A stretch of DNA of 64,000 bases from RI-153 sp963752935 (GCA_963752935.1 CAVWAL010000009.1:558001-622000); one strand, 5' to 3'. Shown: positions 32,971-42,780, counted from the stretch's first letter. A program made the numbers and translations. The notes: generated by a model not told the origin, from the letters alone.

Positions 32971-34005
32971 ATGCTTAGCGAAATTACAACTTCCAATCCA
33001 GCCACCCAAAGCTCCCCAGAGAAGCCGACTGAACAAGCTCAAAAGCACCCATTGAACAGTTGGCTGCTTTTCGTGCGTCTGGTTCGCTTGCCGTTGTTGC
33101 CTGCACTGCTCACCTCTATTCTGTATGGTGGCATATTGGCCTGGTGGCAAACATCGGCTGTCAATCCTGGGCTGATTGGGCTGTTGCTGCTGTCAAACGC
33201 AATGTTAGGCATGGCACTAAGCCTGTTTAGCCAATATTTCGACTACCGACGTTCACTTCGTACGGACAGTCTGGTCGCCGAAAAAGCCGAAGGCGAACTG
33301 CATCACTATGGTCTCAACAACGATCTGGTCATGGATGGGTATCAGTGTCTGGTGGATGGACTGGTGCGACCCGGCACAGTGCGCAGCTTTGCATACATCG
33401 CGCTGATCATTGCCTTTCTTTCGATTTTGTGGCTGGGGCTCATAGGGGGATGGCCGCTCTGGTTCTTTGGGGCTGTCCAGGTGGCGTTGCTGGGCGTCTA
33501 TCTGCTGCCGCCACTTCGCTATGGCAGCCGCTGGTGGGTGGTGGATGATATTGGTCTGCTGCTGGCGATTGGTTTCTTGCCGACATTGAGCGCTTATTAC
33601 GCCCCAACCGGAACCCTCTCGCAGACGGTGTTGCTTGGCGCGATCACACCCGCGGTCCTGATTTGGCTGGCCTTTCAAGCCTACTCGCTCTATAGCTGGC
33701 ATCGAGACTGGCGACTGCGTAAACGGACGGCCGTGGTGATGATGGGCCTGAGGCGAGCACTCGACCTCGCCACCATCTTGGGCTTGATTGCCTTTATCGT
33801 TACCCTTGTGCTGGTAGCCATAGACCTGTTGCCTGTGTGGGCCTTGTTGGTTCTTGGCGCGTTGCCCACCTTCCTCAGCGCATTTGCCCACGGACATCGT
33901 CAGACCATTATGCGTACAGAGACTTTGCAGACGGTGCGGCTGGCGGCAAGCGCGACATTCCTGGCCGGTCTGCTGATAACGGGCGCACTGATTATCGCTG
34001 CCTGA
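32971..34005 (+). CDS. UbiA-family prenyltransferase-like membrane protein
   Basis: A 344-residue protein with about nine membrane spans. The second helix ends in MALSLFSQYFDYRRSLRTD, which resembles the first aspartate-rich motif of UbiA/MenA (N-D-x-x-D-x-x-x-D) but lacks the first Asn-Asp pair; the second motif is also weak (YSWHRDWRLRK). So prenyl transfer activity is uncertain. A relation to 1,4-dihydroxy-2-naphthoate polyprenyltransferase (MenA) is the best guess. Confidence 0.6.
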   Translation: MLSEITTSNPATQSSPEKPTEQAQKHPLNSWLLFVRLVRLPLLPALLTSILYGGILAWWQTSAVNPGLIGLLLLSNAMLGMALSLFSQYFDYRRSLRTDSLVAEKAEGELHHYGLNNDLVMDGYQCLVDGLVRPGTVRSFAYIALIIAFLSILWLGLIGGWPLWFFGAVQVALLGVYLLPPLRYGSRWWVVDDIGLLLAIGFLPTLSAYYAPTGTLSQTVLLGAITPAVLIWLAFQAYSLYSWHRDWRLRKRTAVVMMGLRRALDLATILGLIAFIVTLVLVAIDLLPVWALLVLGALPTFLSAFAHGHRQTIMRTETLQTVRLAASATFLAGLLITGALIIAA

Positions 34006-34081
34006 CGCCTGTTTCATAAGAGCGCCACACCGCTCATGATCGCCGTTGACCTTGCAGCGGTACTGACAGACAGATACCCTC

Positions 34082-34606
34082 ATGGCCCCCCTCACTCGCA
34101 AAGAGTTTTATGAGTTGGCCCAGCGCTGCCGAGAGGAAGCAATGGAACTGGCGCGCCACGATCAAAGCCGCGTCAATCTGAGCCAGTGCCGCCGGTTCAA
34201 CCGCTGGCGGGTCGAACTCAAAGCGTATGACGAGCTTGGCCCCCTGCTCTCGAAACTGCGCCCGGCCCGCCCCATCAATCGATGGATCGTGATGGGGGGC
34301 TTTGTCATACTGGGCTTGTTCGGCCTCTTCTTTTTCGGGCGAGAGTTAGGGCAGAACGGTGTGCGCATCCTTAGCTTTAGCCTGACGGTGAGCCTCATTC
34401 TGCTCTATTTTTTGCCGGAAAGCCTGTACGGCACCACAGTGGAAATGATCGAGGGCAGGGTCCTGCGTGTTGTGGAGAGACTGGAGGAGTTACTCTTCTC
34501 AGGCGATATGGAGTTGAGCGAAGCCGTCTTCTTCAAGGTCAAGGACGATCTAGAGGCGGCGCGACGCGAACTGCGTCAGCAGATTCATTTGGCCCATCGC
34601 TGGTAA
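34082..34606 (+). CDS. Two-TM membrane protein of unknown function
   Basis: A 174-residue protein. A basic helical N-terminus of about 68 residues precedes two adjacent membrane helices (about 70-90 and 98-114), and a C-terminal amphipathic helix follows (EMIEGRVLRVVERLEELLFSGDM). No family is recognised. It converges on the deacetylase gene; the 117-base gap between them holds only a weak GGGATC/GATCCC inverted repeat near 34667-34689. Confidence 0.6.
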   Translation: MAPLTRKEFYELAQRCREEAMELARHDQSRVNLSQCRRFNRWRVELKAYDELGPLLSKLRPARPINRWIVMGGFVILGLFGLFFFGRELGQNGVRILSFSLTVSLILLYFLPESLYGTTVEMIEGRVLRVVERLEELLFSGDMELSEAVFFKVKDDLEAARRELRQQIHLAHRW

Positions 34607-34723
34607 GAACGCCAGGCGGAGGGCGGCGATGGCCTGATGCGGGTGCGGTCGAAGCGTGATGAGGGCTGGGATCGGTTTGGTCGTGATCCCGCGCATCCTG
34701 GCGATTGGCCGGATCACAGCACT

Positions 34724-35764
34724 TTATGACTGTGCAGCGTTCAATCCATGACGCCGTTGAATCGCCGCCAAAAGCGACGTCACGTCCCGATCTTTGCCCG
34801 GCGCAACACCTACAGGATCGCTCATTCCTTGCTCGTCGCCCGACAGTGTACGCAGCGTCGACAGGATGGCGTGGGGCAAAACGTCCAGATTGTATCCCCC
34901 TTCCAGCGCCACCACGAGTCGACCGCCGCACAACTCCGCCGCCAACCCCAGAACGGTCTCCACCATCGCCACATAGCCACCGATGCTAACCCGATGCTGT
35001 GCCAATGGATCCATCCAATGGGCATCGAATCCTGCTGAAAGCAGAATCAGATCGGGGCGAAACCGTCGAGCCGCCGGCCCCAGAATCTGGTTGAGCGCGC
35101 CCAGGTAGGCTGCATCCCCTACGCCGGCAGGCAGCGGCACGTTGAGGGTCGACCCCTCACCGGGTCCGACGCCGATCTCGTCCACATCGCCGCTGCCAGG
35201 GTAGTACGGGTATTGATGAATGCTGAAATAGAAGACGCTGCCGTCGTCGTAGAAGATCTCCTGCGTGCCGTTGCCGTGATGGACATCAAAATCAACGATG
35301 AGCACCCGCTCGGCGCCATGCTGCTTCTGGGCGTAACGGGCTGCGATCGCCACATTGGCGAAGAGGCAGAAACCCATTCCTCGTGAAGGGCGGGCATGAT
35401 GACCGGGCGGACGGATCAACGCGAAACCGTTGTCAGCGCCGCCGGCACAGACGGCATCGACGAGCTTCATCAGCCCGCCCGCAGCCAGCCGCGCCGCCTC
35501 ATAGCTGTGCTCGGTGACGTAGGTATCGGCGTCGAGCCTGCCCCCGCCCGACGCACTGATCTGCGCCAACTGCTCGACGTAGCCGGCATCGTGTACGGTC
35601 GTGATAGTCTCTACCGCGGCAGGAATACATTCGACGCGCTGCAGGCGCGCCAGAATGCCGTCCTGTTCGAGCAGATCCCAGCTTCGCTCCAAGCGCCGGT
35701 AGTTCTCAGGGTGACCGGCGAGCGTATGCTTCAAATTGAATGGATCGTAAGCGTATGCGGTCAT
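34724..35764 (-). CDS. Histone deacetylase/acetylpolyamine amidohydrolase family protein
   Basis: A 346-residue zinc deacetylase. Family motifs are RPPGHHARPSRGMGFCLFAN (about residues 132-151), VDFDVHHGNGTQEIFY with Asp and His zinc ligands, YPYYPGSGD, and LLSAGFDAHWMDPL with the third ligand. The spacing fits class II HDAC-like bacterial enzymes that remove acetyl groups from polyamines or proteins. ATG 35764 is used because the frame above it is interrupted by the preceding gene's stop (35769) and only a TTG lies beyond. It is the last gene of the BMP-type ABC operon, an unusual place for it. Confidence 0.92.
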   Translation of the reverse strand: MTAYAYDPFNLKHTLAGHPENYRRLERSWDLLEQDGILARLQRVECIPAAVETITTVHDAGYVEQLAQISASGGGRLDADTYVTEHSYEAARLAAGGLMKLVDAVCAGGADNGFALIRPPGHHARPSRGMGFCLFANVAIAARYAQKQHGAERVLIVDFDVHHGNGTQEIFYDDGSVFYFSIHQYPYYPGSGDVDEIGVGPGEGSTLNVPLPAGVGDAAYLGALNQILGPAARRFRPDLILLSAGFDAHWMDPLAQHRVSIGGYVAMVETVLGLAAELCGGRLVVALEGGYNLDVLPHAILSTLRTLSGDEQGMSDPVGVAPGKDRDVTSLLAAIQRRHGLNAAQS

Positions 35765-35768
35765 TTGC

Positions 35769-37547
35769 CTAGCCAAGCCACACCCCTTTCACAGGTCGCC
35801 GTGCCCGCCAGCTCTCCGCCTCATAGAAAATCGGACGGAACATGCGGCGGCGCTCACCATCTCGCAAGTGAAAATGCAGACGGAAGCTATCGGCGTCCGA
35901 TCCGTCGGCGCTGATGCGTTCGTGGACGGTGACGTCGCCGGCAAAGCGCACAGGGCGCGTGGCGTGCAACTGCTCGCCATCCCACAGAAGCGAAAGCGCC
36001 CCACCTGAAATGGGCAGATCAAACAGCGCCCACCAGCCCCATTCCTGCGGCCATTGGGGAGAAAGGTAGATCTCGCCATCACGCACCGAGATACCCACCC
36101 CCTGCCACAGTAGGTCCCCCGCTGTATCCAACAGTGAACCATGCCCCGCTTCGGCAAGATCAACCAGGGTGTCGAGACCGTCCCACGAGTACAAATCGAT
36201 GCGACTAGAAACAGCGGGCAGCGTACCCAGCGCCGTTGCCTGCCGGATCCAGCGCGCCTCATCGTCATCGTGCCCATGCAGACCGGCCAGCCGCGCCGCC
36301 AGGTATAGCCCCGAATGTAGTTGCACCTGCTCGGCATCGTCTAGATCAACCGTCGACTGCGCAAACATCAACAAAGCGTCGCTGCACTGCTCCAGCGCCG
36401 GGTAATGGTCGGCCAGATAGTCATCATCGGGCTGCCGCGACAGATGATTGGCCAGCGCTTTGAGATAAGCCACGTTTGTAGCCAGCACCCCTCGCCCCGG
36501 ATCGGCCAGCGTTCCCAACACAGGCAGGGTGGGGAAGGATTCGGGTAGACGCCCCTCGGTGCGCAATGCCAGTCGCTTGAGATGATCAAGCAGGGCACGG
36601 CTGCGCTCGCTGTCGAAACTATCGAAGAGATCGACCAGAGGTGGTGTCGACACCACACGCTGATCCGCCGGGGTGAAGCCGGTACGCAAGCGGCGTAGAT
36701 CGGCCACAGCCTCTTCTTTACCCATCTGCACCACCCGGTTCAACGGTGCAAAGGGTGTCCACAGTCGCCCACTCCGGCTCACCCGGGTCCACACGTCCTG
36801 GCTCAGTTCAAAGGATCGGCTGATATCGCGTAGCGCCAGAAAACCGTTCCACGCCATCTGCTCGCCCACATCGCTCACGGTGAGGATGAGCGGCAGATCG
36901 ACCTGACCGGCCACCAGCAGGTGATAGATCAGTTGCGCGTGCGATTCGTCTGAAAAGTTCACCCAATCAGGACGCCCGCCGCCGGTGCCAAAGACCCGCG
37001 TGCTCTCGGCGTTCTGCTGACCGTGAATCCCTTGGGCCTGATCAGGATTGGCCTGCGCTACGAGCAGGCCATCCACAATGCGCTGCGCCAACGGCACGCC
37101 CCAGTCGATATCCACCTCGATGCGCAGCAGGCGATCTCCCTCGGCCTGACACTCCATCAACCAGAGGACGGATCGATCATAGCCGCTGCCCAACGGTGCA
37201 AAGATGCGCTTGCTAAGGATCACGCCCTCCTCGGTGCCGTAGATCGTCTCTTGATAGCCGGGGAAGAAGCGCATCACCATCGGCGTGATGTCGTCGACTG
37301 GTTCTGTGCTGATCCCCTGCGAGGTGTAAATCGGCGCGGTGACCCGTACAGTGATCGACTTGGCGTAGGGCCGATCATGCCACGTCCAAAAGAGGTCGTA
37401 GAGGTTGCCGTCTCGGTCAGATTCGTAGTGCAGCTCGGTGTTGGATTGGGCGAAGCGTGCGTCCGCCGCAATCTCGTCGAAGTCGACGGTGACGGGTTGG
37501 TCGATGGCCGGATCGAAAGGATCAACCGCCTGAGCTATCCGCCTCAT
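35769..37547 (-). CDS. Glycoside-hydrolase-like protein of unknown specificity
   Basis: A 592-residue soluble protein. The N-terminal 200 residues are beta-rich; residues about 290-500 are helical and look like an alpha/alpha-barrel (LATNVAYLKALANHL, HYPALEQCSDALLMFAQS, GLYLAARLAGLHGHDD); a short beta tail follows (LSLLWDGEQLHATRPVRFAGD). This layout recalls GH65/GH94/GH15-type proteins, but I cannot name catalytic residues. It starts four bases before the end of the ABC ATPase gene, so it belongs to the operon; sugar or nucleoside breakdown after import is plausible. Confidence 0.55.
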   Translation of the reverse strand: MRRIAQAVDPFDPAIDQPVTVDFDEIAADARFAQSNTELHYESDRDGNLYDLFWTWHDRPYAKSITVRVTAPIYTSQGISTEPVDDITPMVMRFFPGYQETIYGTEEGVILSKRIFAPLGSGYDRSVLWLMECQAEGDRLLRIEVDIDWGVPLAQRIVDGLLVAQANPDQAQGIHGQQNAESTRVFGTGGGRPDWVNFSDESHAQLIYHLLVAGQVDLPLILTVSDVGEQMAWNGFLALRDISRSFELSQDVWTRVSRSGRLWTPFAPLNRVVQMGKEEAVADLRRLRTGFTPADQRVVSTPPLVDLFDSFDSERSRALLDHLKRLALRTEGRLPESFPTLPVLGTLADPGRGVLATNVAYLKALANHLSRQPDDDYLADHYPALEQCSDALLMFAQSTVDLDDAEQVQLHSGLYLAARLAGLHGHDDDEARWIRQATALGTLPAVSSRIDLYSWDGLDTLVDLAEAGHGSLLDTAGDLLWQGVGISVRDGEIYLSPQWPQEWGWWALFDLPISGGALSLLWDGEQLHATRPVRFAGDVTVHERISADGSDADSFRLHFHLRDGERRRMFRPIFYEAESWRARRPVKGVWLG

Positions 37548-39103
37548 GCACCGGCTCCCCGCACAGGCGTGGACCGATGATCGTCATTCGGGTGGATGCC
37601 CGCCATCAGCAGCCCCAGGCCTTCGCGGGTGGCGTCGGCACGCGAAACAATGTCGATCACAGATCCTTTGTACATGACGGCGATGCGATCGGCCAACGCC
37701 ATGATTTCGTCCAGTTCGGAGCTGACGAGCAGAACGGCCACGCCCTCATCGCGCTTGGCGACGATCTGTTGATGGATGAACTCAATCGAGCCCACGTCGA
37801 TGCCACGCGTGGGCTGGGCGGCGATGAGCAGGTGAATCGGTCGGCTGAACTCGCGCGCCACCACCATCTTTTGCTGGTTGCCGCCCGAAAGGCTGCCACC
37901 GCTAAGCATCACCGAAGGCGTGCGCACGTCAAACTTTTCTACCAATGCCTGGGCATGGCTACGAATCGCCTGCTCATTAATCGTGAGTCCACGGGCGAAG
38001 GGCGTTTTGTAGTATGTGTTGAGGACGAGGTTATCGGCGATAGAATAGGAATCAACCATGCCGTAGGCGTGGCGATCTTCGGGGATGTGGCAGCTCTGCC
38101 CGTCCGCCGTGATCTGCCGCGGGGTGGCGTTGGTCCTATCGGTGCTGTCGATGCGGATGTGCCCGCTGTCGACGTGGCGCAGACCGGTCAACGCTTCAAC
38201 CAGTTCGGTCTGTCCGTTGCCCTGCACACCGGCCACACCGACAATCTCGCCGGCATGAACGGTCAAGTTGACGCCGTTGAGTGCCACTTCGTCCTGATCG
38301 TTGCGGGCGCGCAGATCGACGATCTCCAAAACAGGAGCGCCGGGATGGGCTGCCGACTTTTTCACTTCGAGGATCACTTCACGGCCAACCATCATGGCGG
38401 CGAGGCTGCCCTGGGTGGCGCTGTGCGGATCGGCCTCACCGACCACTTCGCCGCGACGCAGCACAACGATGCGGTCGGCCACACGCAGAACCTCTTTGAG
38501 TTTGTGCGTGATAAAAATAATCGACTTGTCTTGTCGGCGCAGTGTATTCATCACCTCGAAGAGACCTTCGATCTCTTGCGGGGTGAGCACAGCCGTCGGC
38601 TCATCCAGGATCAGAATCTCGGCATTGCGGTAAAGTGCTTTGATGATCTCGACGCGCTGGCGTACACCCACCGGCAAATCTTCGACGAGGGCATAGGGAT
38701 CGACATCCAGCCCATAGCGCTCGGAAAGCTCGTGGATCCGCTGCGCCACTTGTCGTCGATTCAAGAAAGCACCGTTTGTACTCTCACTGCCCAACATGAC
38801 ATTTTCAAGCACCGTCATCACCGGCACCAATTGAAAGTGCTGATGGACCATACCGATGCCCAGTTCGATGGCATCCTTGGGCGAGTGCATCTGCACCGGC
38901 TGCCCATTGACGAGGATCTCGCCGTCGCTGGGTTGATACAGCCCGTAAATCACGTTCATCAAGGTCGACTTCCCCGCGCCGTTTTCGCCCAACAACGCCA
39001 GGATCTCGCCGCGGTGCAAGGCCAGATTCACATTCTGATTGGCAACCACGCCGGGGAAACGTTTAGAAATCTCCCGCGCTTCGAGGACGGGAGCGGAATT
39101 CAT
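37544..39103 (-). CDS. ABC transporter ATPase, nucleoside/simple-sugar type (double domain)
   Basis: A 519-residue protein with two ABC domains in tandem, as in RbsA/MglA and the BmpA-type nucleoside importers. The first domain has Walker A GENGAGKST (about residue 38), ILILDEPTAVLTPQE and the variant signature LPVGVRQRVEI. The second has a degenerate Walker A (GVQGNGQTELVEAL) and the signature LSGGNQQKMVVAREF. ATG 39103 is the start: sequence above it up to 39280 is the permease gene in another frame. It works with the two permeases and the lipoprotein encoded upstream. Confidence 0.93.
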   Translation of the reverse strand: MNSAPVLEAREISKRFPGVVANQNVNLALHRGEILALLGENGAGKSTLMNVIYGLYQPSDGEILVNGQPVQMHSPKDAIELGIGMVHQHFQLVPVMTVLENVMLGSESTNGAFLNRRQVAQRIHELSERYGLDVDPYALVEDLPVGVRQRVEIIKALYRNAEILILDEPTAVLTPQEIEGLFEVMNTLRRQDKSIIFITHKLKEVLRVADRIVVLRRGEVVGEADPHSATQGSLAAMMVGREVILEVKKSAAHPGAPVLEIVDLRARNDQDEVALNGVNLTVHAGEIVGVAGVQGNGQTELVEALTGLRHVDSGHIRIDSTDRTNATPRQITADGQSCHIPEDRHAYGMVDSYSIADNLVLNTYYKTPFARGLTINEQAIRSHAQALVEKFDVRTPSVMLSGGSLSGGNQQKMVVAREFSRPIHLLIAAQPTRGIDVGSIEFIHQQIVAKRDEGVAVLLVSSELDEIMALADRIAVMYKGSVIDIVSRADATREGLGLLMAGIHPNDDHRSTPVRGAGA

Positions 39104-39125
39104 AGACAAGGTAGTTTTTCCTCTC

Positions 39126-40178
39126 TCAATGGCCGCCTTCGGTTTCATAGACTTTGCCTTCCGCCGCCGGCGGGCGGACACGGCCCACCAACCCAGAGAC
39201 GGCGACGATGGTGGCCACGTAGGGCAGCATAGAGATGAACTGACGCGGCACATTGGTAACGCCGGCCAGCAACAGTTCATTCTGCAAGGCTTGAGTATAG
39301 CCGAAGAGTGCGGCGGCGCCCAGAGCGCCGAACGGATTCCAATTGCCGAAGATCATGGCGGCCAGCGAGATGAAACCACGGCCCGCCGTCATGCCTTCCT
39401 GGAACTGCCCCACTGCCTCCAAGACGAGGAAGGCCCCGGCCAGCCCGGCGATCATCCCGCCCAGGGTGGTGTTGAGATAGCGGTAGCGGTTGACGTTGAT
39501 GCCGACTGTGTCCGCTGCACGTGGATGTTCACCCACGGCACGCGTGCGCAATCCCCAGCGTGTGTAAAAAAGCGCCACGTGTACCACCACCACGAGAATC
39601 AACGCCAGATAGGTAATGGGCGGATTGTTGAAAAACACTTCACCCAGCACGGGGATATCGGCCAGGAGTGGGATGCGCACGGCGGAAAACTTACCCTCGG
39701 CGGTAGCCGTGCGATCAAATAGATAAGACGAAATTCCAGCCGCCAGGATGATGATCACCGTCCCCGATATGATCTGATCCATACGGTAGCGGATCGACAG
39801 CAGGGCGTGGATCAACCCCATGACGCCGCCCACCAACAGGGCCACCAACACAGCGAAGAAGAGGCTTGTGCCCAGCGGCCAGCTATTGGTGGCAACTTTG
39901 GCGACAAAGGCAGCAAACGCACCGGCCAGCATCATCCCCTCGATGCCGATGTTAATGATGCCCGACCGCTCGCACAAGATGCCGCTCAGGGCGCCCAGCA
40001 CCAGCGGGATGGTGGCGCGCAGGGCGAAATTCAAGGCACTGACGCCAAACAGGACACGTAGCCAGGTGACGCTGTACAGGTCGGTCAGGTTGACGAGGAT
40101 GGCCAGCACGACGATGGCCGCGGCCAATCCCATTGCAATGAGAGAAGAGAGTTTCCAGACACGGCGATGTTCATTCAT
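39126..40178 (-). CDS. ABC transporter permease, nucleoside/simple-sugar type (second)
   Basis: A 350-residue permease of the BPD_transp_2 class with about nine or ten helices. The family signature GILCERSGIINIGIEGMML (about residues 55-73) and VGEHPRAADTVGINVNRYR (EAA-like loop) are clear. It pairs with the permease at 40180-41340, as YufQ pairs with YufP in Bacillus. ATG 40178 is one base beyond the upstream stop, which implies coupled translation. Confidence 0.92.
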   Translation of the reverse strand: MNEHRRVWKLSSLIAMGLAAAIVVLAILVNLTDLYSVTWLRVLFGVSALNFALRATIPLVLGALSGILCERSGIINIGIEGMMLAGAFAAFVAKVATNSWPLGTSLFFAVLVALLVGGVMGLIHALLSIRYRMDQIISGTVIIILAAGISSYLFDRTATAEGKFSAVRIPLLADIPVLGEVFFNNPPITYLALILVVVVHVALFYTRWGLRTRAVGEHPRAADTVGINVNRYRYLNTTLGGMIAGLAGAFLVLEAVGQFQEGMTAGRGFISLAAMIFGNWNPFGALGAAALFGYTQALQNELLLAGVTNVPRQFISMLPYVATIVAVSGLVGRVRPPAAEGKVYETEGGH

Positions 40179-40179
40179 C

Positions 40180-41340
40180 TCAGGCACCACCCCAACTCTG
40201 ACCAAGCTTGGCGCCTTCGGCTTCGGTGGGCACCTGACGCAGGCGGAAGATTGAGCGGATGATCAACGGCGCCGCCACCAACGCCAGGATCAGCGCCTGG
40301 ATCACCTGGATGATATCGGCAGCGACCCCTGATTCAAACTGCATGCGCCCGGCGCCGGCGTCCATGGCGCCGAAGAGGAACGAAGCCAGCACCACGCCAA
40401 TCGGATGCGTTTGCCCCAAAAGCGCCACGGTGATCCCGTCGAAGCCGACGCCGCCGCCGAATTCAGGCGCAAATTTGTGGTTGAGGCCCAACGTCTCAAT
40501 GGCTCCGGCCAACCCGGCCAATCCCCCGGCAATGCCCATCGTAAAGATGATCGTCCAGTTGACGTTGATCCCGGCGTAGCGGGCGGCGCGCAGGTTTTGC
40601 CCCACGGTGCGGATCTCAAAGCCGATCGTCGTCTTGTAGAGCAGCCACCAGATAAAGATCACGACAGCCAGCGCAATGAAGACGCCGTAATGAACCCGAA
40701 ACGGTGGCCCAAACAGCCAGGGAATACGCGCCGTCTCCAAGACGTCCGCCGTCTCAGAGATAGCGCCCGCCGTCGGATCCCAGAGCGGGCCAGGGCTCTG
40801 CCCTTGTGTGCCGCCGGCGTAGACTGTCCACCCGGCTAAGAGTGCGGCGACATAGTTGAGCATAATCGTCACAATCACCTCGTGAGCGCCTGTGTACACC
40901 TTGAGAACACCGGGAATGGCTCCCCAGAGCACGCCGCCCAAGACGCCAAAAAGCAAAGCCAGGGGCAGGTGGATGAAGGCGGGCATCCCTTCAAAATTGA
41001 TGCCGATGAAGACGGCAAAGACCGATCCCATGACGAATTGCCCCGATGCGCCAATATTGAACAGGCCGGTCTTAAAGGCAACCGCCACCGATAGCCCCGT
41101 TAAAATGAAGGGCACCATCTTACGCACAGTCGAGGCCCAGGCTCGACCATCGCCAAACGCGCCGTCGAAAAGCCCCATGTACGCCTGATAGGGGCGCTGC
41201 AACGAAAAGGCGGGGTCACCAAAGATCCACATGACGATGGCGCCCAAAAACAGCGCAAGCACAAGGGCCAACACAGGTGTCAACAGCGGGCGGAGCAACC
41301 GATTGAATCGATTTGGCTGCGTCGAAGAAGCAGAAGTCAT
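40180..41340 (-). CDS. ABC transporter permease, nucleoside/simple-sugar type (first)
   Basis: A 386-residue permease with about nine helices. Motifs typical of the BmpA-associated permeases: FKTGLFNIGASGQFVMGS, GAHEVIVTIMLNYVAALLAGW and VGQNLRAARYAGINV. It heads the permease half of the operon. A stable hairpin (41422-41455) separates it from the lipoprotein gene and may set the ratio of binding protein to membrane parts. Confidence 0.92.
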   Translation of the reverse strand: MTSASSTQPNRFNRLLRPLLTPVLALVLALFLGAIVMWIFGDPAFSLQRPYQAYMGLFDGAFGDGRAWASTVRKMVPFILTGLSVAVAFKTGLFNIGASGQFVMGSVFAVFIGINFEGMPAFIHLPLALLFGVLGGVLWGAIPGVLKVYTGAHEVIVTIMLNYVAALLAGWTVYAGGTQGQSPGPLWDPTAGAISETADVLETARIPWLFGPPFRVHYGVFIALAVVIFIWWLLYKTTIGFEIRTVGQNLRAARYAGINVNWTIIFTMGIAGGLAGLAGAIETLGLNHKFAPEFGGGVGFDGITVALLGQTHPIGVVLASFLFGAMDAGAGRMQFESGVAADIIQVIQALILALVAAPLIIRSIFRLRQVPTEAEGAKLGQSWGGA

Positions 41341-41421
41341 AGATGGCTCCCATCACGTCACAGGACGAGGGATCGAGAGATGGTTTGGACAGAGTCTACG
41401 GCGAGGGAAAATCTACAACTA

Positions 41422-41455
41422 AACGGGAGGCAACAGATGATCTGTGCCTCCCGTT
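41422..41455 (-). terminator. Intercistronic hairpin between bmp and permease genes
   Basis: AACGGGAGGCA (41422-41432) pairs with 41445-41455; CAGAT/ATCTG inside extends the stem with a one-base bulge. On the minus strand a loose T-rich stretch follows. Partial termination or 3'-end protection of the highly expressed binding-protein mRNA is the usual role in this place. Confidence 0.6.
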
Positions 41456-41551
41456 CAATTGTGCAGGGAAGAGAAACGAATGTGATGCGCTCAAAGAGTA
41501 AAGAGTAAGGCCCTGATGGCGAAGCCTTACCCCATCCTCTTGTCATTCCAC

Positions 41552-42640
41552 TTAGTTGCCATAACCAGTCGAGATCGAACCGTCTTCCAGACCGGCGCGC
41601 ACTGTTTCCAGCTCGTCTTTGAGTTCTTGCGAAATGCTATCCTCAAAGTCGTGGAACGGAGCCAGGCCCACTTCGCCAACATAGTTGCCGCCAGGGAAGT
41701 TGCCTTCGTTCGCCAGTGTGATCAGATCGACGACGCCAGGGGTGATCAGCTTCATGGCGCTGGAAACGAGGCAAGGCTGCGCCGCCGGGACAGTTTCCCA
41801 CTGGTCGGTGTCGACGCCGATGCAGTAGAGCTGATTGTCCTCGCTGACGCGGCTGGCAACTTCTTGCAGGGCACCGTTACCGGTGTTGCCGCCGGCGCCA
41901 AAGACCACGTCCGCCCCTTGATCAATCGCCTGCGCTGAGGTGGCGGCGCCCCATTCGGGATCACTAAACGCCACATCCAGACCACCGGGGTGATACGTCG
42001 TGATGACGTTGATGTCGGGATTGGCGTACTTGGCGCCATTCTCGTAGCCGGTGCCAAAAGCGACTACCGGCGGCACCAGATCGGTGCCCAATACAGAGGC
42101 AATGGTGCCACTTTCGCTGAGTCGCGCCGCCAGAACGCCGGCCAGGAAGCCAGACCTGTCTTCAGAGAAGATCAGACCGGCCAGATTGGGCAGCTCTTCG
42201 CTCTGGAATTGATCGACACCGATGAAGTTGATATCGGGGTTATTCCGAGCAGCTTCAATGGTGGCATCGCCCAATGCAAACCCAACGGTCACAATCACAT
42301 CGTAGCCGGCATCGACGAACTGTTGAATGTTGTCGGCGTAGTCTTTGGCGTCCTGGGTTTCAATATACTTGACGCTGTCTTCAGCCACGCCCAAACTGGC
42401 GGCGGCCTTTTGCGTGCCTTCCCAGGCGGATTGGTTGAAACTTCGATCATTGACGCGGCCTACATCTGTGACCAGGCCGATCAAGAGATCCGACGACTCG
42501 GCTGCGGCAGGTTCTGTAGCCGTTGCCTCACCACCTGTGGTGGGCGCCGGGGCAACAGGAACAGCCGGGCAGGCCGCCAGGAGCAGTGTCAACACTGCAA
42601 GCACCGAAAATACAGCAAGAAAGCGAGGAATTCGCATCAT
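41552..42640 (-). CDS. BMP-family substrate-binding lipoprotein (nucleoside type)
   Basis: A 362-residue lipoprotein with lipobox LLLAAC (Cys 24) and a short PT-rich spacer. The BMP fold is plain: IGLVTDVGRVNDRSFNQSAWEG (about 54-75), YDVIVTVGFALGDA, NFIGVDQF, GFLAGVLAARLSESG, FGTGYENGAKYANPD, and VVFGAGGNTGNGALQEV. BMP proteins bind purine nucleosides or related compounds outside the membrane for BmpA/YufN-type ABC importers. First gene of the operon. Confidence 0.94.
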   Translation of the reverse strand: MMRIPRFLAVFSVLAVLTLLLAACPAVPVAPAPTTGGEATATEPAAAESSDLLIGLVTDVGRVNDRSFNQSAWEGTQKAAASLGVAEDSVKYIETQDAKDYADNIQQFVDAGYDVIVTVGFALGDATIEAARNNPDINFIGVDQFQSEELPNLAGLIFSEDRSGFLAGVLAARLSESGTIASVLGTDLVPPVVAFGTGYENGAKYANPDINVITTYHPGGLDVAFSDPEWGAATSAQAIDQGADVVFGAGGNTGNGALQEVASRVSEDNQLYCIGVDTDQWETVPAAQPCLVSSAMKLITPGVVDLITLANEGNFPGGNYVGEVGLAPFHDFEDSISQELKDELETVRAGLEDGSISTGYGN

Positions 42641-42780
42641 ACGGAGGTCCCTTCTAATTGGATTGTCAAACTACATGGATGAGCTGAACACGTAAACACA
42701 CGAGCGCATAGCTGTTTAGGGAAAGACCCAGTTTTGCTACTCGATATGGACGATCACCATATGCCAACCAGCATACGCAT

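Noticed and set aside
37577..39232. Long plus-strand open frame (551 codons) opposite the ABC ATPase
   Set aside because: The minus strand has complete Walker and signature motifs; the antisense product is His/Asp-rich shadow sequence without domains.
39103..39280. Upstream extension of the ABC ATPase to 39280
   Set aside because: These 59 codons overlap the permease gene in another frame and are not ATPase-like; ATG 39103 matches the family start.
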